This document shows positions 9,549 to 17,783 of a stretch of DNA of 64,000 nt, piece after piece; positions within the stretch are counted from its first letter, which is position 1; every line of letters begins with the position of its first letter. Source of the stretch: Altererythrobacter sp. KTW20L (GTDB taxonomy: Bacteria; Pseudomonadota; Alphaproteobacteria; Sphingomonadales; Sphingomonadaceae); assembly GCF_023501975.1 (NCBI RefSeq), contig NZ_JAMFLH010000012.1, positions 1 through 64,000 on the forward strand, written 5' to 3'. Under the pieces are notes generated by a model. It worked only from the letters and a program-made list of their open reading frames with translations, searched no databases and was not told the DNA's origin. Made by a program: the position numbers and the translations under genes.

Positions 9549-10926
9549 CCAGGTACTTACCGTCGCCCAAGTGCAGGCGGCGGAACAGGCGCTGGTGGAC
9601 GGGGGTGAGACCATTTCCGGCCTGATGGAGCGTGCTGGCGCAGGGGCGGCGCAATGGGTCTGGCGCATGGCGGCAGGGCGGCCAGTCACGGTCCTATGCG
9701 GACCTGGTAACAATGGCGGCGATGGCTATGTAATTGCCCGGATTTTGGAGGAGCGTGGGCTCAAGGTTTCGGTGATCGCGCCGGTCGAGCCGCGCACCGA
9801 TGCGGCCCGTGCGGCCCGCGCGGCATGGGGCGGGGAGCCGGTGGCTGATGCGCGCGGAGGTGTCTTCGTCGATTGCCTGTTCGGCAGCGGTCTTGCGCGC
9901 GCGCTGGACGATAACCTGCTGTCGCTGCTGCGCCGCCTCGCCCAGGCGCATGATCTGAGAGTGGCTGTGGACCTACCGAGCGGCATCAATGCCGACAGCG
10001 GCGAACCGCTCAATCCGCTGCTGCCGCACTACGACCTAACTGTGGCGCTGGACGCGTGGAAGTTTGCCCACTGGTTGATGCCTGCCATGCCCATGATGGG
10101 AACGCGCAAGCTGGTCCCAATCGGACTGGAGCAGGTAGGCGGTGCGGCGCAGATGCTATCCAAGCCGCGCCTGTCGCCGCCCGTGGCCTCGGCCCACAAG
10201 TATAGCCGAGGCTTTGTGGGCGTGATCGGCGGCGCAATGCCCGGCGCGGGCGAGCTGGCTGCCATGGCGGCCATGCGCAGCGGTGCGGGCTATGTGAAGC
10301 TGTTCGCCGACGATGCCTTTCCCGCCATGCCTGAACTCGTCACCGAAAGCGGCATCATTGATGAACTGGTGGCAGACCAGCGGCTCGACGTGCTGGTGGT
10401 CGGCCCCGGCCTCGGCCGTGACGCTCTGGCGCGCGAGAAGCTGCAGCAGGTCCTCGCCCGCGAACTGCCGACCGTGATCGATGGTGACGCGCTGGCCCTG
10501 CTCGATCCGGCCATGCTGTCGGGCCGGAGGGCGGGGCTGGTCCTTACGCCCCATGCAGGCGAACTCGAAACCCTCTACCGGGCCTGCGAGATCGAGGCAG
10601 GCAGCCGGTTCGGCCGCCTGTTTGCCCTGTCCCACGATACCGGCAGCGTTGTTATTGCCAAGGGTCCGGACACGATCATCGCCGCGCCCGACGGGGGCAT
10701 GACGCTGGGCGCAAGCGCCATGGCGCCAAGCTGGCTGTCGGTGGCAGGCAGCGGCGACGTGCTGGCAGGCCTTGTCGCCAGCCGCCTGGCGACCGGGCTG
10801 ACGCTGGAGGAGGGCGCGCGCCAGGCCGTCTGGCTCCACGCGCGCGCCGGACAGATTGCCGGACCTGCCTGCCTGCCGGGTGATCTGGTGGACGCCATTC
10901 CGCAAGCCATCGGAGAATGCCTGTGA
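9535..10926 (+). CDS. nnrDE: Bifunctional NAD(P)HX epimerase / ADP-dependent NAD(P)HX dehydratase
   Basis: A 463-residue cytoplasmic repair enzyme that restores hydrated NAD(P)H. The N-terminal YjeF_N epimerase domain (about residues 1-210) shows VLCGPGNNGGDGYVIAR and the Asp of VAVDLPSGIN. The C-terminal ribokinase-like dehydratase domain shows VVGPGLGRD, VLTPHAGE, VVIAKGPDTIIA and the SVAGSGDVLAG nucleotide-binding loop. The ATG at 9535 begins [18 protein letters not shown], the usual start for this family; an in-frame ATG at 9472 lies inside the lipoprotein gene and is rejected. Confidence 0.95.
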   Translation: MHPSNQVLTVAQVQAAEQALVDGGETISGLMERAGAGAAQWVWRMAAGRPVTVLCGPGNNGGDGYVIARILEERGLKVSVIAPVEPRTDAARAARAAWGGEPVADARGGVFVDCLFGSGLARALDDNLLSLLRRLAQAHDLRVAVDLPSGINADSGEPLNPLLPHYDLTVALDAWKFAHWLMPAMPMMGTRKLVPIGLEQVGGAAQMLSKPRLSPPVASAHKYSRGFVGVIGGAMPGAGELAAMAAMRSGAGYVKLFADDAFPAMPELVTESGIIDELVADQRLDVLVVGPGLGRDALAREKLQQVLARELPTVIDGDALALLDPAMLSGRRAGLVLTPHAGELETLYRACEIEAGSRFGRLFALSHDTGSVVIAKGPDTIIAAPDGGMTLGASAMAPSWLSVAGSGDVLAGLVASRLATGLTLEEGARQAVWLHARAGQIAGPACLPGDLVDAIPQAIGECL

Positions 10927-12128
10927 GCGAAGTCGAACAGGTCATCCGCATCGCCGCCAAGGGCGATGGCGTCACCGCGTCGGGCCGCCATGTGGCGGGT
11001 GCTGCACCGGGAGACACGGTGGGCGAAGAAGGTGTCGTCGAGCGCGGTCCGCACTACCAAGTGCCGCCCTGTGCCCACTTCGGCACTTGCGGCGGCTGCG
11101 AGTTGCAGCACTGCGACGATGCGGCGCTGGCCGACCTCGTCCATGGCCGCGTCGCCTATGCCGCCCAGCAGCAGGGCCTCGATCCGCTGGCTGTTACACC
11201 AGCACACCTCTCGCCCCCGCGCAGCCGCCGCCGGGCGACGCTGCACGCGGTCAACGGCGGGAGCCGCGCGCTGATCGGCTTCCATGGCAAGGCATCGCAC
11301 AAGGTCATCGACATGCGCGAATGCCATGTCCTGCGGCCCGAACTGTTCGCACTGGTTGGTCCATTGAAGGCCTATCTATCGAAACGGAAACAGAAATATT
11401 CTGCCGAGATCGACCTTGCCCTGACCGATCGCGGGGTGGATTGCGCGATCCGCAATCTCAAGCTGGAAGGGCTGGAGCAGACCGAGGACCTGCTCGATTT
11501 CTGTCGCGACAATGGCCTGGCGCGGCTGTCGCTCGACCTGGGCTATGGTCCCGAGACGTTCTGGGAGCCCGAGCCGGTGACGGTAACCCTTGGGGGCGTA
11601 CCGGTGTCCTATCCGAGCGGCTCGTTCCTCCAGGCGACGCAGGATGGCGAGGATGCGCTGACCTCCGCCGTGGTGGAATGGCTGGGCGATTGCACTGCGG
11701 TGGCCGACCTGTTCTCCGGCCTCGGCACTTTTGCCTTTGCGCTGGCGGGCCGCGTGCCGGTGACGGCGGCCGAGGCGTCGCGTGATGCGGCGCTGGCCTG
11801 CCGTTCTGCGGCGGCGCGCTATCGCATGCCGGTGGAAGTCCTGCACCGCGACCTGTTCCGCGGCCCTCTGCGTCCTGAGGAGCTGGCGAAGTTCGATGGA
11901 GTGGTGATCGATCCGCCACGCGCAGGCGCGCGCTCGCAGGTGGAGCAGCTGGCGCAAAGCGGGGTGAAGCGCGTGGCCTATGTCAGTTGCAACCCGCTCA
12001 GCTGGTCGCGCGACGGGGCTTTGCTGGTGGCGGCGGGATACCGGCTGGTAGAGGTGCGACCGGTTGGCCAGTTCCGCTGGTCAACCCATGTCGAGCTGGC
12101 GAGCCTGTTCATCAAGGATGGCGAATAA
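10917..12128 (+). CDS. Class I SAM-dependent RNA methyltransferase (TrmA/RlmD family)
   Basis: A 403-residue member of the RNA 5-methyluridine methyltransferase family. The N-terminus resembles a TRAM-type beta domain. CAHFGTCGGCELQH (about residues 42-55) supplies iron-sulfur cysteines. VADLFSGLGTFAFALA (about 262-277) is the SAM site, VVIDPPRAGA the catalytic loop, and YVSCNPLSWSRD near residue 360 carries the catalytic cysteine. Which uridine (23S rRNA or tRNA) is modified cannot be read from sequence. It starts 10 bases before the previous stop, and its 3' end overlaps that of the convergent hydrolase gene by 48 bases. Confidence 0.9.
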   Translation: MPVSEVEQVIRIAAKGDGVTASGRHVAGAAPGDTVGEEGVVERGPHYQVPPCAHFGTCGGCELQHCDDAALADLVHGRVAYAAQQQGLDPLAVTPAHLSPPRSRRRATLHAVNGGSRALIGFHGKASHKVIDMRECHVLRPELFALVGPLKAYLSKRKQKYSAEIDLALTDRGVDCAIRNLKLEGLEQTEDLLDFCRDNGLARLSLDLGYGPETFWEPEPVTVTLGGVPVSYPSGSFLQATQDGEDALTSAVVEWLGDCTAVADLFSGLGTFAFALAGRVPVTAAEASRDAALACRSAAARYRMPVEVLHRDLFRGPLRPEELAKFDGVVIDPPRAGARSQVEQLAQSGVKRVAYVSCNPLSWSRDGALLVAAGYRLVEVRPVGQFRWSTHVELASLFIKDGE

Positions 12129-12881
12129 CTGCTTGAAAAGCCATTCTCGTGCCAGATCCGAACTGAAGGCGTGGTCTGCCTCGGCACAGATTTGCGATTT
12201 TGCGGGATCGTCCTGGCAGATCGACCTGAAGGCTTGCGCGGTACGATCCCTTCCAGCCAGCAAAAAGCGATAATCGGGCTTTCCGAACCAGTCGATTCCT
12301 TCGGACATCCTTCGGGCCAATGAACTGGGTGGAATAGCTGGACGCATTGCCTGGCGGATTCCACTCGCCAGCTTCTTCAGCGACACACCTCCGGTTATCA
12401 GCCGCAGCACTTCACGCGGATTCTTCAGCTTTTCGGCATAGCGGTGGCGGACCGCCTCGGGTGGCGGCGCTTCTTCCGGTGTGTCGAAGGTCCACGGGTT
12501 GGCCAGGGCGAGGGCGTCGAGTCCTGCGCCTCCTGTCAGCATCAGTGCCGAAGCGGCATCGCAATTGCCGAAGCCGACAAGGCGCGTGATTTGCGGTTGC
12601 TCGTGGCGGAAAGCGGCGATGGCGGCCGCAATGTCCTCTGCACTGCCGGTAAAGCCGCTGTTCTCGCCGCTGCTGTCGCCGACGCCGCGCCGGTCGAACC
12701 GCAGCACCGGGTAGCCAGCCGCCGCGATCCGTGCCGCCATCTGCGCCTGGCCCGAGAATGCCCCAGCGCGCGTCTCGTTGCCTCCTGTCACCATCAGCAG
12801 CCCGACCGTGCCGGAGGCCTCGTCCACCGTGGCGGCAAGCTCGTCGCCTGCACAGGGGAAAGTGAAATGGCGGCGGGTCAC
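12081..12881 (-). CDS. Exosortase A system-associated hydrolase 1
   Basis: A 266-residue alpha/beta hydrolase of the type found in exosortase A clusters. GLLMVTGGNETRAGAF and FDRRGVGDSSGEN are typical of the family. The nucleophile elbow reads VGFGNCDAAS, with Cys107 where most hydrolases have Ser, as in dienelactone-hydrolase-like proteins. The GTG at 12881 overlaps the stop of hydrolase 2 as GTGA, which supports it over a longer ATG start at 12959. The substrate is unknown; a role in processing an acyl or polymer intermediate of the cluster is inferred only from conservation of neighbourhood. Confidence 0.85.
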   Translation of the reverse strand: MTRRHFTFPCAGDELAATVDEASGTVGLLMVTGGNETRAGAFSGQAQMAARIAAAGYPVLRFDRRGVGDSSGENSGFTGSAEDIAAAIAAFRHEQPQITRLVGFGNCDAASALMLTGGAGLDALALANPWTFDTPEEAPPPEAVRHRYAEKLKNPREVLRLITGGVSLKKLASGIRQAMRPAIPPSSLARRMSEGIDWFGKPDYRFLLAGRDRTAQAFRSICQDDPAKSQICAEADHAFSSDLAREWLFKQLFAILDEQARQLDMG

Positions 12882-13540
12882 GCCAGCAACCCTGCTGCGA
12901 TGATCCGCGCAAGGGCTTCGGCCTGGGCCTGATCGTGTTCCGGTTCGGCACGCAGCCACAGGCCGGGGCCGCCGATTTCGGCCTGGGTAACGGAGGTCAA
13001 CGCGCTGTGCGGCAGTTCCGCTTCGGCCAGACCTGCCACCATCTCGGCCCCCAGCCGGTATCCGGCAAGCACCAGCCCACCGGCCTTGCTCCGTTCACAC
13101 AAACCATCCGAAGTTTCAGCGTTACCTGCTTCTTTCGATGCAATAATCTGCGCCCGCAGCATTGCGCGCAGGGCAGACTTTCCGGCCAGCGGGACCCAGG
13201 CCCAGCCGGGCAGGTCGGGCGCGATATTGGTCGCTGCCCGCACCGCCAGCACATGGGTGCAGCCCAGTTGCCGCGCAGCCTCGACCGCAGCGGCACGCCA
13301 GCTTGGCAGATCCTGCTTGTCCAGTGGCGCGAGGCTTTCGTTACAGCCCGGCAGATCGGGCAGCATGCTCGCCACGCCGAGCCGCTCGAGCGCGCGCATG
13401 GTCTCGATCGTCACATGGCGCAGCTTGTTGCCTTCGTCGAACCATGCGGGAAGCACCAGCAGGCGCTGCGTTCCGCCATCGCCGAAGGCCAGGGCCAGTT
13501 CCTCGCTGCCGCCGGGTGCAGTCCAGCCGGTCAGCTTCAT
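12878..13540 (-). CDS. Exosortase A system-associated hydrolase 2
   Basis: A 220-residue alpha/beta hydrolase-like protein; the opening LLVLPAWFDEGNKLRHVTIETMRAL (here LLVLPAWFDEGNKLRH, then ETMRALERLGV) and MLPDLPGCNESLAPL match the exosortase-associated hydrolase 2 family. No GxSxG elbow is visible: the corresponding strand reads HVLAVRAATNIAP. It may therefore be a non-catalytic partner of hydrolase 1, with which it is translationally coupled. The stop of this gene overlaps the hydrolase 1 GTG. Confidence 0.8.
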   Translation of the reverse strand: MKLTGWTAPGGSEELALAFGDGGTQRLLVLPAWFDEGNKLRHVTIETMRALERLGVASMLPDLPGCNESLAPLDKQDLPSWRAAAVEAARQLGCTHVLAVRAATNIAPDLPGWAWVPLAGKSALRAMLRAQIIASKEAGNAETSDGLCERSKAGGLVLAGYRLGAEMVAGLAEAELPHSALTSVTQAEIGGPGLWLRAEPEHDQAQAEALARIIAAGLLA

Positions 13541-13546
13541 CGGCTG

Positions 13547-13840
13547 TCAGCCGTCCGCGCGCTTGGCGAGGACGAAGGCGAGCAGGGCGCCGAAAGTTTC
13601 CAGCATGTCGCCATCCACCTCGTCGTCCTCGATCAGCACGTCAAGGCGATCCTCGATCTCGGTCAGCAGGCCTGCCACGGCCATCGAATCGAGTTCCGGC
13701 AGGTGGCCAAACAGGCCGGTGTCCGCATCGAAAGCAGCAACACGTTCTGGCGAGAGGCCCAGCACATCTGCCAGCACGCCGCGCAGGATCAGCTCGGCCT
13801 CGAATTGGTCGGAATGCATGGCGGGAACGGTGTCGGTCAT
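13547..13840 (-). CDS. Acyl carrier protein, exosortase A cluster
   Basis: A 97-residue acidic carrier protein. The phosphopantetheine attachment site is Ser52 in PELDSMAVAGLL, matching the DSL-type motif of acyl and peptidyl carriers. Helices before (LILRGVLADVLGLS) and after (TEIEDRLDVLIEDDEV) fit the four-helix fold. It sits 6 bases upstream of hydrolase 2 and 10 bases after the GNAT-like gene, in a run with both. Its likely partners are the AMP-forming ligase and the transferase of this cluster, not fatty acid synthesis. That pairing is inferred from position. Confidence 0.9.
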   Translation of the reverse strand: MTDTVPAMHSDQFEAELILRGVLADVLGLSPERVAAFDADTGLFGHLPELDSMAVAGLLTEIEDRLDVLIEDDEVDGDMLETFGALLAFVLAKRADG

Positions 13841-13849
13841 CGGCGCCTC

Positions 13850-14821
13850 CTAGCCAGCCCCAATGGGCGAGACAAGCTTGCGCAGAGCCTGTTTGGCCAG
13901 GGCAGGCCAGTTGCGCGGGTTGCCGGGGCGCAGGCAGGTGAGGCGGAAGCGCGGGCGGGTGGCTTCCATCCAGTCGGCCTTGTAGCCATCGTTACCGGTG
14001 CCGAAATCGACCTCGGCCACATGATCGCGGTCGATCACCTGCTCCATCAGGGCGGCGGTCAGGGTGGTGCCGGGCGACAGCGGCTGCGCGCTTTCGAGAT
14101 GGGCGAGCTTGTGGATATAGGCCGTGCCCTGTTCCACCGTCCAGAACTGCGCCGCCACCGGCTCGCCCCCTGCCGTGGCCATGCCGAACAGGTAATGCCC
14201 GGCTTCGCTTTCCTGCTGGGCAAAGGCGCGGAGGAGGGCAGGGTCGCCTTCTTCGGGCTTCCAGCTGTTGGCGTAGATATGTTCGTAGGCGGACCAGTCA
14301 GCGGCGTCGAACTGGCGCGAGAGGCGCACTTCCACCTTCTTGGCCTTGCGCTTCAGCGTGGTGCGCAGGGGACCGGGGCGGGCGGCGAGATATTCGGCAT
14401 AGCTGCGTCCCGCCACCGGGAGGTAGTGGTTGGTGTCGCACACATCGCGGGCGACATGCCAGCCTGCCTTGCGGAAGGCGCCCTCCAGCCGGTCGGCGTC
14501 CTGTTCGGTCAGCTTGGACAGGGTCACGGCATGGCCGCCAAGCTGCGATGCCAGATCGACATACAGGGAAGTCGGCGGTGCGGGCGTGGCGAGAGGGGAC
14601 CAGGTGAAGGCGTACCAGTTACTCAGGATGTCGAGCCTGCCAGCCTTTTCGACCAGCGGCAGGGCGATGGCGCCGCGCTCGTCAGCCACGGTGGCCAGCA
14701 AGGGCCGTTGCCCCGCCCGTTCTAGCAGTGCAAACCACGATGGGCGCACGAACGGGCCCTTGCCTGCAAGGTCGCAGGAAGGCAGATCGTTAACCGTGCC
14801 GTGATAGGCGATTGCCGTCAC
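13850..14821 (-). CDS. GNAT/FemAB-like acyltransferase, exosortase A cluster
   Basis: A 323-residue protein with two acetyltransferase-like halves, resembling the CelD/FemAB group of GNAT-fold proteins. Recognisable stretches are GPFVRPSWFALLERAG at the start, the basic RTTLKRKAKKVEV in the middle, and GEPVAAQFWTVEQGTAYIHKLAH then EVDFGTGNDGYKADW in the C-terminal half; the last is typical of this family (FGxGxDxYK). The start codon is GTG 14821 with GGGA upstream. It leads the left wing and is divergent from the ligase gene. Acyl-carrier-dependent transfer onto a sugar or peptide is plausible but not shown. Confidence 0.8.
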   Translation of the reverse strand: MTAIAYHGTVNDLPSCDLAGKGPFVRPSWFALLERAGQRPLLATVADERGAIALPLVEKAGRLDILSNWYAFTWSPLATPAPPTSLYVDLASQLGGHAVTLSKLTEQDADRLEGAFRKAGWHVARDVCDTNHYLPVAGRSYAEYLAARPGPLRTTLKRKAKKVEVRLSRQFDAADWSAYEHIYANSWKPEEGDPALLRAFAQQESEAGHYLFGMATAGGEPVAAQFWTVEQGTAYIHKLAHLESAQPLSPGTTLTAALMEQVIDRDHVAEVDFGTGNDGYKADWMEATRPRFRLTCLRPGNPRNWPALAKQALRKLVSPIGAG

Positions 14822-14853
14822 CGATAGATCCCGTCTGGAGCCTGATACCGCCC

Positions 14854-16371
14854 GTGCCTGTCCATGCGCCCGACCCCGTGCCTTATCCGCTCGATCACCT
14901 TGCCCTGCGCGGGCGGGATGACGATGCGGCGCTGGTCCTGCGCGGGCAAGTGCTTAGCTGGAAGGACTTAAGAAGCCGTGTCGCCCTGCTTGCGGGCTGG
15001 CTGGCAATGCTCGGCCTGGAGCCTGGCGCGCGGGTGGCGACCTGGGCGGCGAAGGGCGAGCTGACCTGCCTGATACCGCTCGCGGCGGCGCGGGCAGGGC
15101 TGGTCCATGTGCCCGTCAACCCGCTGCTCAAGCGGGCGCAGGTTAGCCATATTGTGACCGACAGCGGGGCGCGATTGCTGATCGGCACCGAAGCGCGGCT
15201 CGCCAGCCTCGAACCGGACGACTGCCCCGCCGATTGCAAGCTGCTGGGCGAACGCGACACCTGGACTGTGGTGGAAACGGCGAATAATCCAGTCGATCCC
15301 TCCACTGCCGACCCGGCTGCGCTTGCCGCGATCCTCTATACCAGTGGCTCCACCGGACGGCCCAAGGGCGTGATGCTGAGCCACGCCAACCTGTGGCTCG
15401 GTGCGGTCAGCGTGGCGCATTACCTGGGGCTGCAGCGGGATGACGTGACGCTGGCGGTGCTGCCGCTCAGCTTCGACTATGGCCAGAACCAGCTTTTGAG
15501 CACCTGGTACGCCGGAGGCAGCGCGGTCCCGCTGGACTACCTGGCCCCGCGCGATGTCATCAAGGCCTGCGCCCGTCATTCGGTCACCACACTGGCGGCT
15601 GTTCCTCCGCTGTGGGTGCAACTGGTCGAACAGGACTGGCCGGTAGAAGCCGTGTCCGCGATGCGCCGCCTGACCAATAGCGGCGGGGCGTTGACTTCGG
15701 ACATGGTGTTAAAGTTGCGCACCATGTTCCCGCAATCGCGCCTTTTTCCGATGTATGGCCTGACCGAGGCTTTCCGCTCGACCTTTCTCGATCCGGACCT
15801 GGTGGACAGCCATCCGACTTCGATGGGCGAGGCCATCCCCTTTGCCGAGATCCTTGTCATCAACGATGCCGGAGAACTCGCGGCACCGGGCGAGGAGGGC
15901 GAACTCGTTCACTGCGGGCCGCTGGTGGCGCAGGGCTATTGGCAGGACCCTGCGCGCACGGACGAGCGATTCAGGCCAGCGCCGCCGATGTCGCACTATG
16001 GCGGCATGGCGGTATGGTCGGGCGACCGGGTCGTGCGTGACGAGGCTGGCCTGCACTATTTCGTCGGAAGGCGCGATGCGATGATCAAGAGCGCGGGCAA
16101 CCGGATCAGTCCGGCAGAGGTGGAGGAAGCAGCCATTGCCAGCGGCCATGCCGTGGAAGCCGCTGCGCTGGGTGTGCCTGACGAGCGGCTTGGCCAGGCG
16201 ATCCACCTGGTGGTGCGCGGCTCGCGTGACGAGGCGGGCCTGCGCGAGGCTTTGCGGCGCGAACTGCCCAATTTCATGCAGCCGGCGGTGATCCGCTGGG
16301 TTGCCACCATGCCGCTCAACCCCAACGGCAAGATCGACCGCACCGCGCTGGCTGAACAGGTTCCCGCATGA
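14854..16371 (+). CDS. Acyl-CoA ligase (AMP-forming), exosortase A system-associated
   Basis: About 505 residues of the adenylate-forming superfamily, which activate a carboxylic acid with ATP and load it on CoA or a carrier. Motif A3 is AAILYTSGSTGRPKGVMLSH, followed by LPLSFDYGQNQLLSTWYAGG, MYGLTEAFRSTFLDP (A5), WSGDRVVRDEAG (A7), YFVGRRDAMIKSAGNRISP (A8) and the catalytic Lys region NPNGKIDR near the end. The start is uncertain: GTG 14854 is preferred, while an in-frame TTG at 14812 would overlap the divergent gene's start. The stop overlaps the next gene as ATGA. An adjacent ACP suggests that a carrier protein could be the acceptor. Confidence 0.9.
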   Translation: MPVHAPDPVPYPLDHLALRGRDDDAALVLRGQVLSWKDLRSRVALLAGWLAMLGLEPGARVATWAAKGELTCLIPLAAARAGLVHVPVNPLLKRAQVSHIVTDSGARLLIGTEARLASLEPDDCPADCKLLGERDTWTVVETANNPVDPSTADPAALAAILYTSGSTGRPKGVMLSHANLWLGAVSVAHYLGLQRDDVTLAVLPLSFDYGQNQLLSTWYAGGSAVPLDYLAPRDVIKACARHSVTTLAAVPPLWVQLVEQDWPVEAVSAMRRLTNSGGALTSDMVLKLRTMFPQSRLFPMYGLTEAFRSTFLDPDLVDSHPTSMGEAIPFAEILVINDAGELAAPGEEGELVHCGPLVAQGYWQDPARTDERFRPAPPMSHYGGMAVWSGDRVVRDEAGLHYFVGRRDAMIKSAGNRISPAEVEEAAIASGHAVEAAALGVPDERLGQAIHLVVRGSRDEAGLREALRRELPNFMQPAVIRWVATMPLNPNGKIDRTALAEQVPA

Positions 16372-17594
16372 AGCCGCTCGGCCCGATCCCGCCCGGCTTT
16401 ACCGCCCGCAACGGCGAACTCGTGATCGGCGGGAAGATTGTCAGCGCGCTGGTCAAGGAGGCGGGCGGCACGCCGCTGTTCGTCTATTCACGCGACCTGC
16501 TTGATGCCCGCATGGCTGCCTTGCGCGCCGCCATGCCGCAACGGCTCAAGATCCACTATGCGATGAAGGCCAATCCCTTTGCCGCGCTGCTGGAACACAT
16601 GGCCGACCTCGTCGATGGCCTCGACATCGCTTCGGGCGGGGAGCTGGACATGGCGCGCAAGGCGGGATTCCTGCCGGGCGAGATCAGCTTTGCCGGTCCG
16701 GGCAAGACCGACCGCGAGCTGCTGGCCGCCGTGCGCGCGGGCGTGACGCTGAATATCGAATCCGCTGCCGAGGCACGCCGTGCGCTGGATGGGGGCCAGA
16801 CGTTGGGTGTGGCGCCGCGCCTCGCAATCCGGGTGAACCCCGATTTCGAGCTGCGCGGATCGGGCATGAAGATGGGCGGCGGTGCCAAGCCTTTCGGGGT
16901 GGACCAGGCCGATGTGCCCGCGCTTGGCCGCGAGATCGTGGCCGCCGGGGCTAGGTGGCGCGGCCTGCATATCTATACCGGCAGCCAGGCGCTCGATGCC
17001 GCAGCCGTGATCGAGATGCAGGGCAATGTGCTGGCCGTGGCGGCCGAGCTGGCCGATGCCATCGGGGCTGGACTGCCGCATCTCAACATGGGCGGCGGTT
17101 TCGGCATTCCCTATTTCGACAAGGACCAACCGCTCGATATCGCGGCGGTTGGCGCGGCATTGGCCGAGCGGTTCGACACGCTGCCGGATGGGCTGCAAGC
17201 CACTGAATTCGCCATCGAACTGGGCCGCTACCTGGTGGGCGAGGCGGGCGTTTACCTGACGCGGATCATCGAACGCAAGGTGAGCCACGGCACGACTTTC
17301 CTCATCACCGACGGAGGGATGCACCACCAGCTTGCCGCATCGGGCAACTTCGGCACCGTGGTGCGGCGCAATTATCCTGTGGCGATCGCCGGCCGCTTCG
17401 ATGCGGAGCCAACCGACGAGGTAAACGTCGTCGGCTGCCTGTGTACCCCGCTCGACCGGCTGGCCGACAATGCCCTGTTGCCCCGCGCCGATGCGGGCGA
17501 CCTGGTCGCGGTGTTCTGCGCCGGAGCCTATGGCGCCAGCGCCAGCCCCAGCGCTTTCCTGGGGCAGGGACCGGCCAGGGAAATACTGGTTTAG
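16368..17594 (+). CDS. PLP-dependent decarboxylase, exosortase A system-associated
   Basis: A 408-residue fold-type III enzyme related to diaminopimelate and ornithine decarboxylases. HYAMKANPFAALL carries the PLP lysine (Lys67). HIYTGSQ, MGGGFGIPYF and the C-terminal GCLCTPLDRLADN with FCAGAYGASASPSAFLG are family motifs. No dap genes are adjacent; its coupling (ATGA) to the ligase and its place in the exosortase cluster argue for a dedicated amino-acid substrate that feeds the carrier-protein module. The actual substrate cannot be told from sequence. Confidence 0.9.
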   Translation: MKPLGPIPPGFTARNGELVIGGKIVSALVKEAGGTPLFVYSRDLLDARMAALRAAMPQRLKIHYAMKANPFAALLEHMADLVDGLDIASGGELDMARKAGFLPGEISFAGPGKTDRELLAAVRAGVTLNIESAAEARRALDGGQTLGVAPRLAIRVNPDFELRGSGMKMGGGAKPFGVDQADVPALGREIVAAGARWRGLHIYTGSQALDAAAVIEMQGNVLAVAAELADAIGAGLPHLNMGGGFGIPYFDKDQPLDIAAVGAALAERFDTLPDGLQATEFAIELGRYLVGEAGVYLTRIIERKVSHGTTFLITDGGMHHQLAASGNFGTVVRRNYPVAIAGRFDAEPTDEVNVVGCLCTPLDRLADNALLPRADAGDLVAVFCAGAYGASASPSAFLGQGPAREILV

Positions 17595-17611
17595 GACTCT
17601 GCCTCCGTGCC

Positions 17612-17626
17612 GTCCCGATGCGGGAC
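17612..17626. repeat. Small palindrome after PLP decarboxylase gene
   Basis: GTCCCG (17612-17617) and CGGGAC (17621-17626) form a six-base-pair stem with an ATG loop in the 189-base gap before the export lipoprotein gene. No T-run follows, so it is a weak terminator at best. The rest of the gap shows no other clear element; the promoter of the export genes may be here. Confidence 0.4.
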
Positions 17627-17783
17627 AGGCCTCCCGAAATCCCGCAAATCAGGGCGTTTTGGCCGTTAGGCTAACGCAATGTTCACCCTTTTTGGCGACA
17701 AGGCACGCTGGATCCACGGGCTGTGGAAACCGGCGAACGGCATCGCTGCGTCCTCCATTGCCCGAACCCTTGAGGACGCATCG

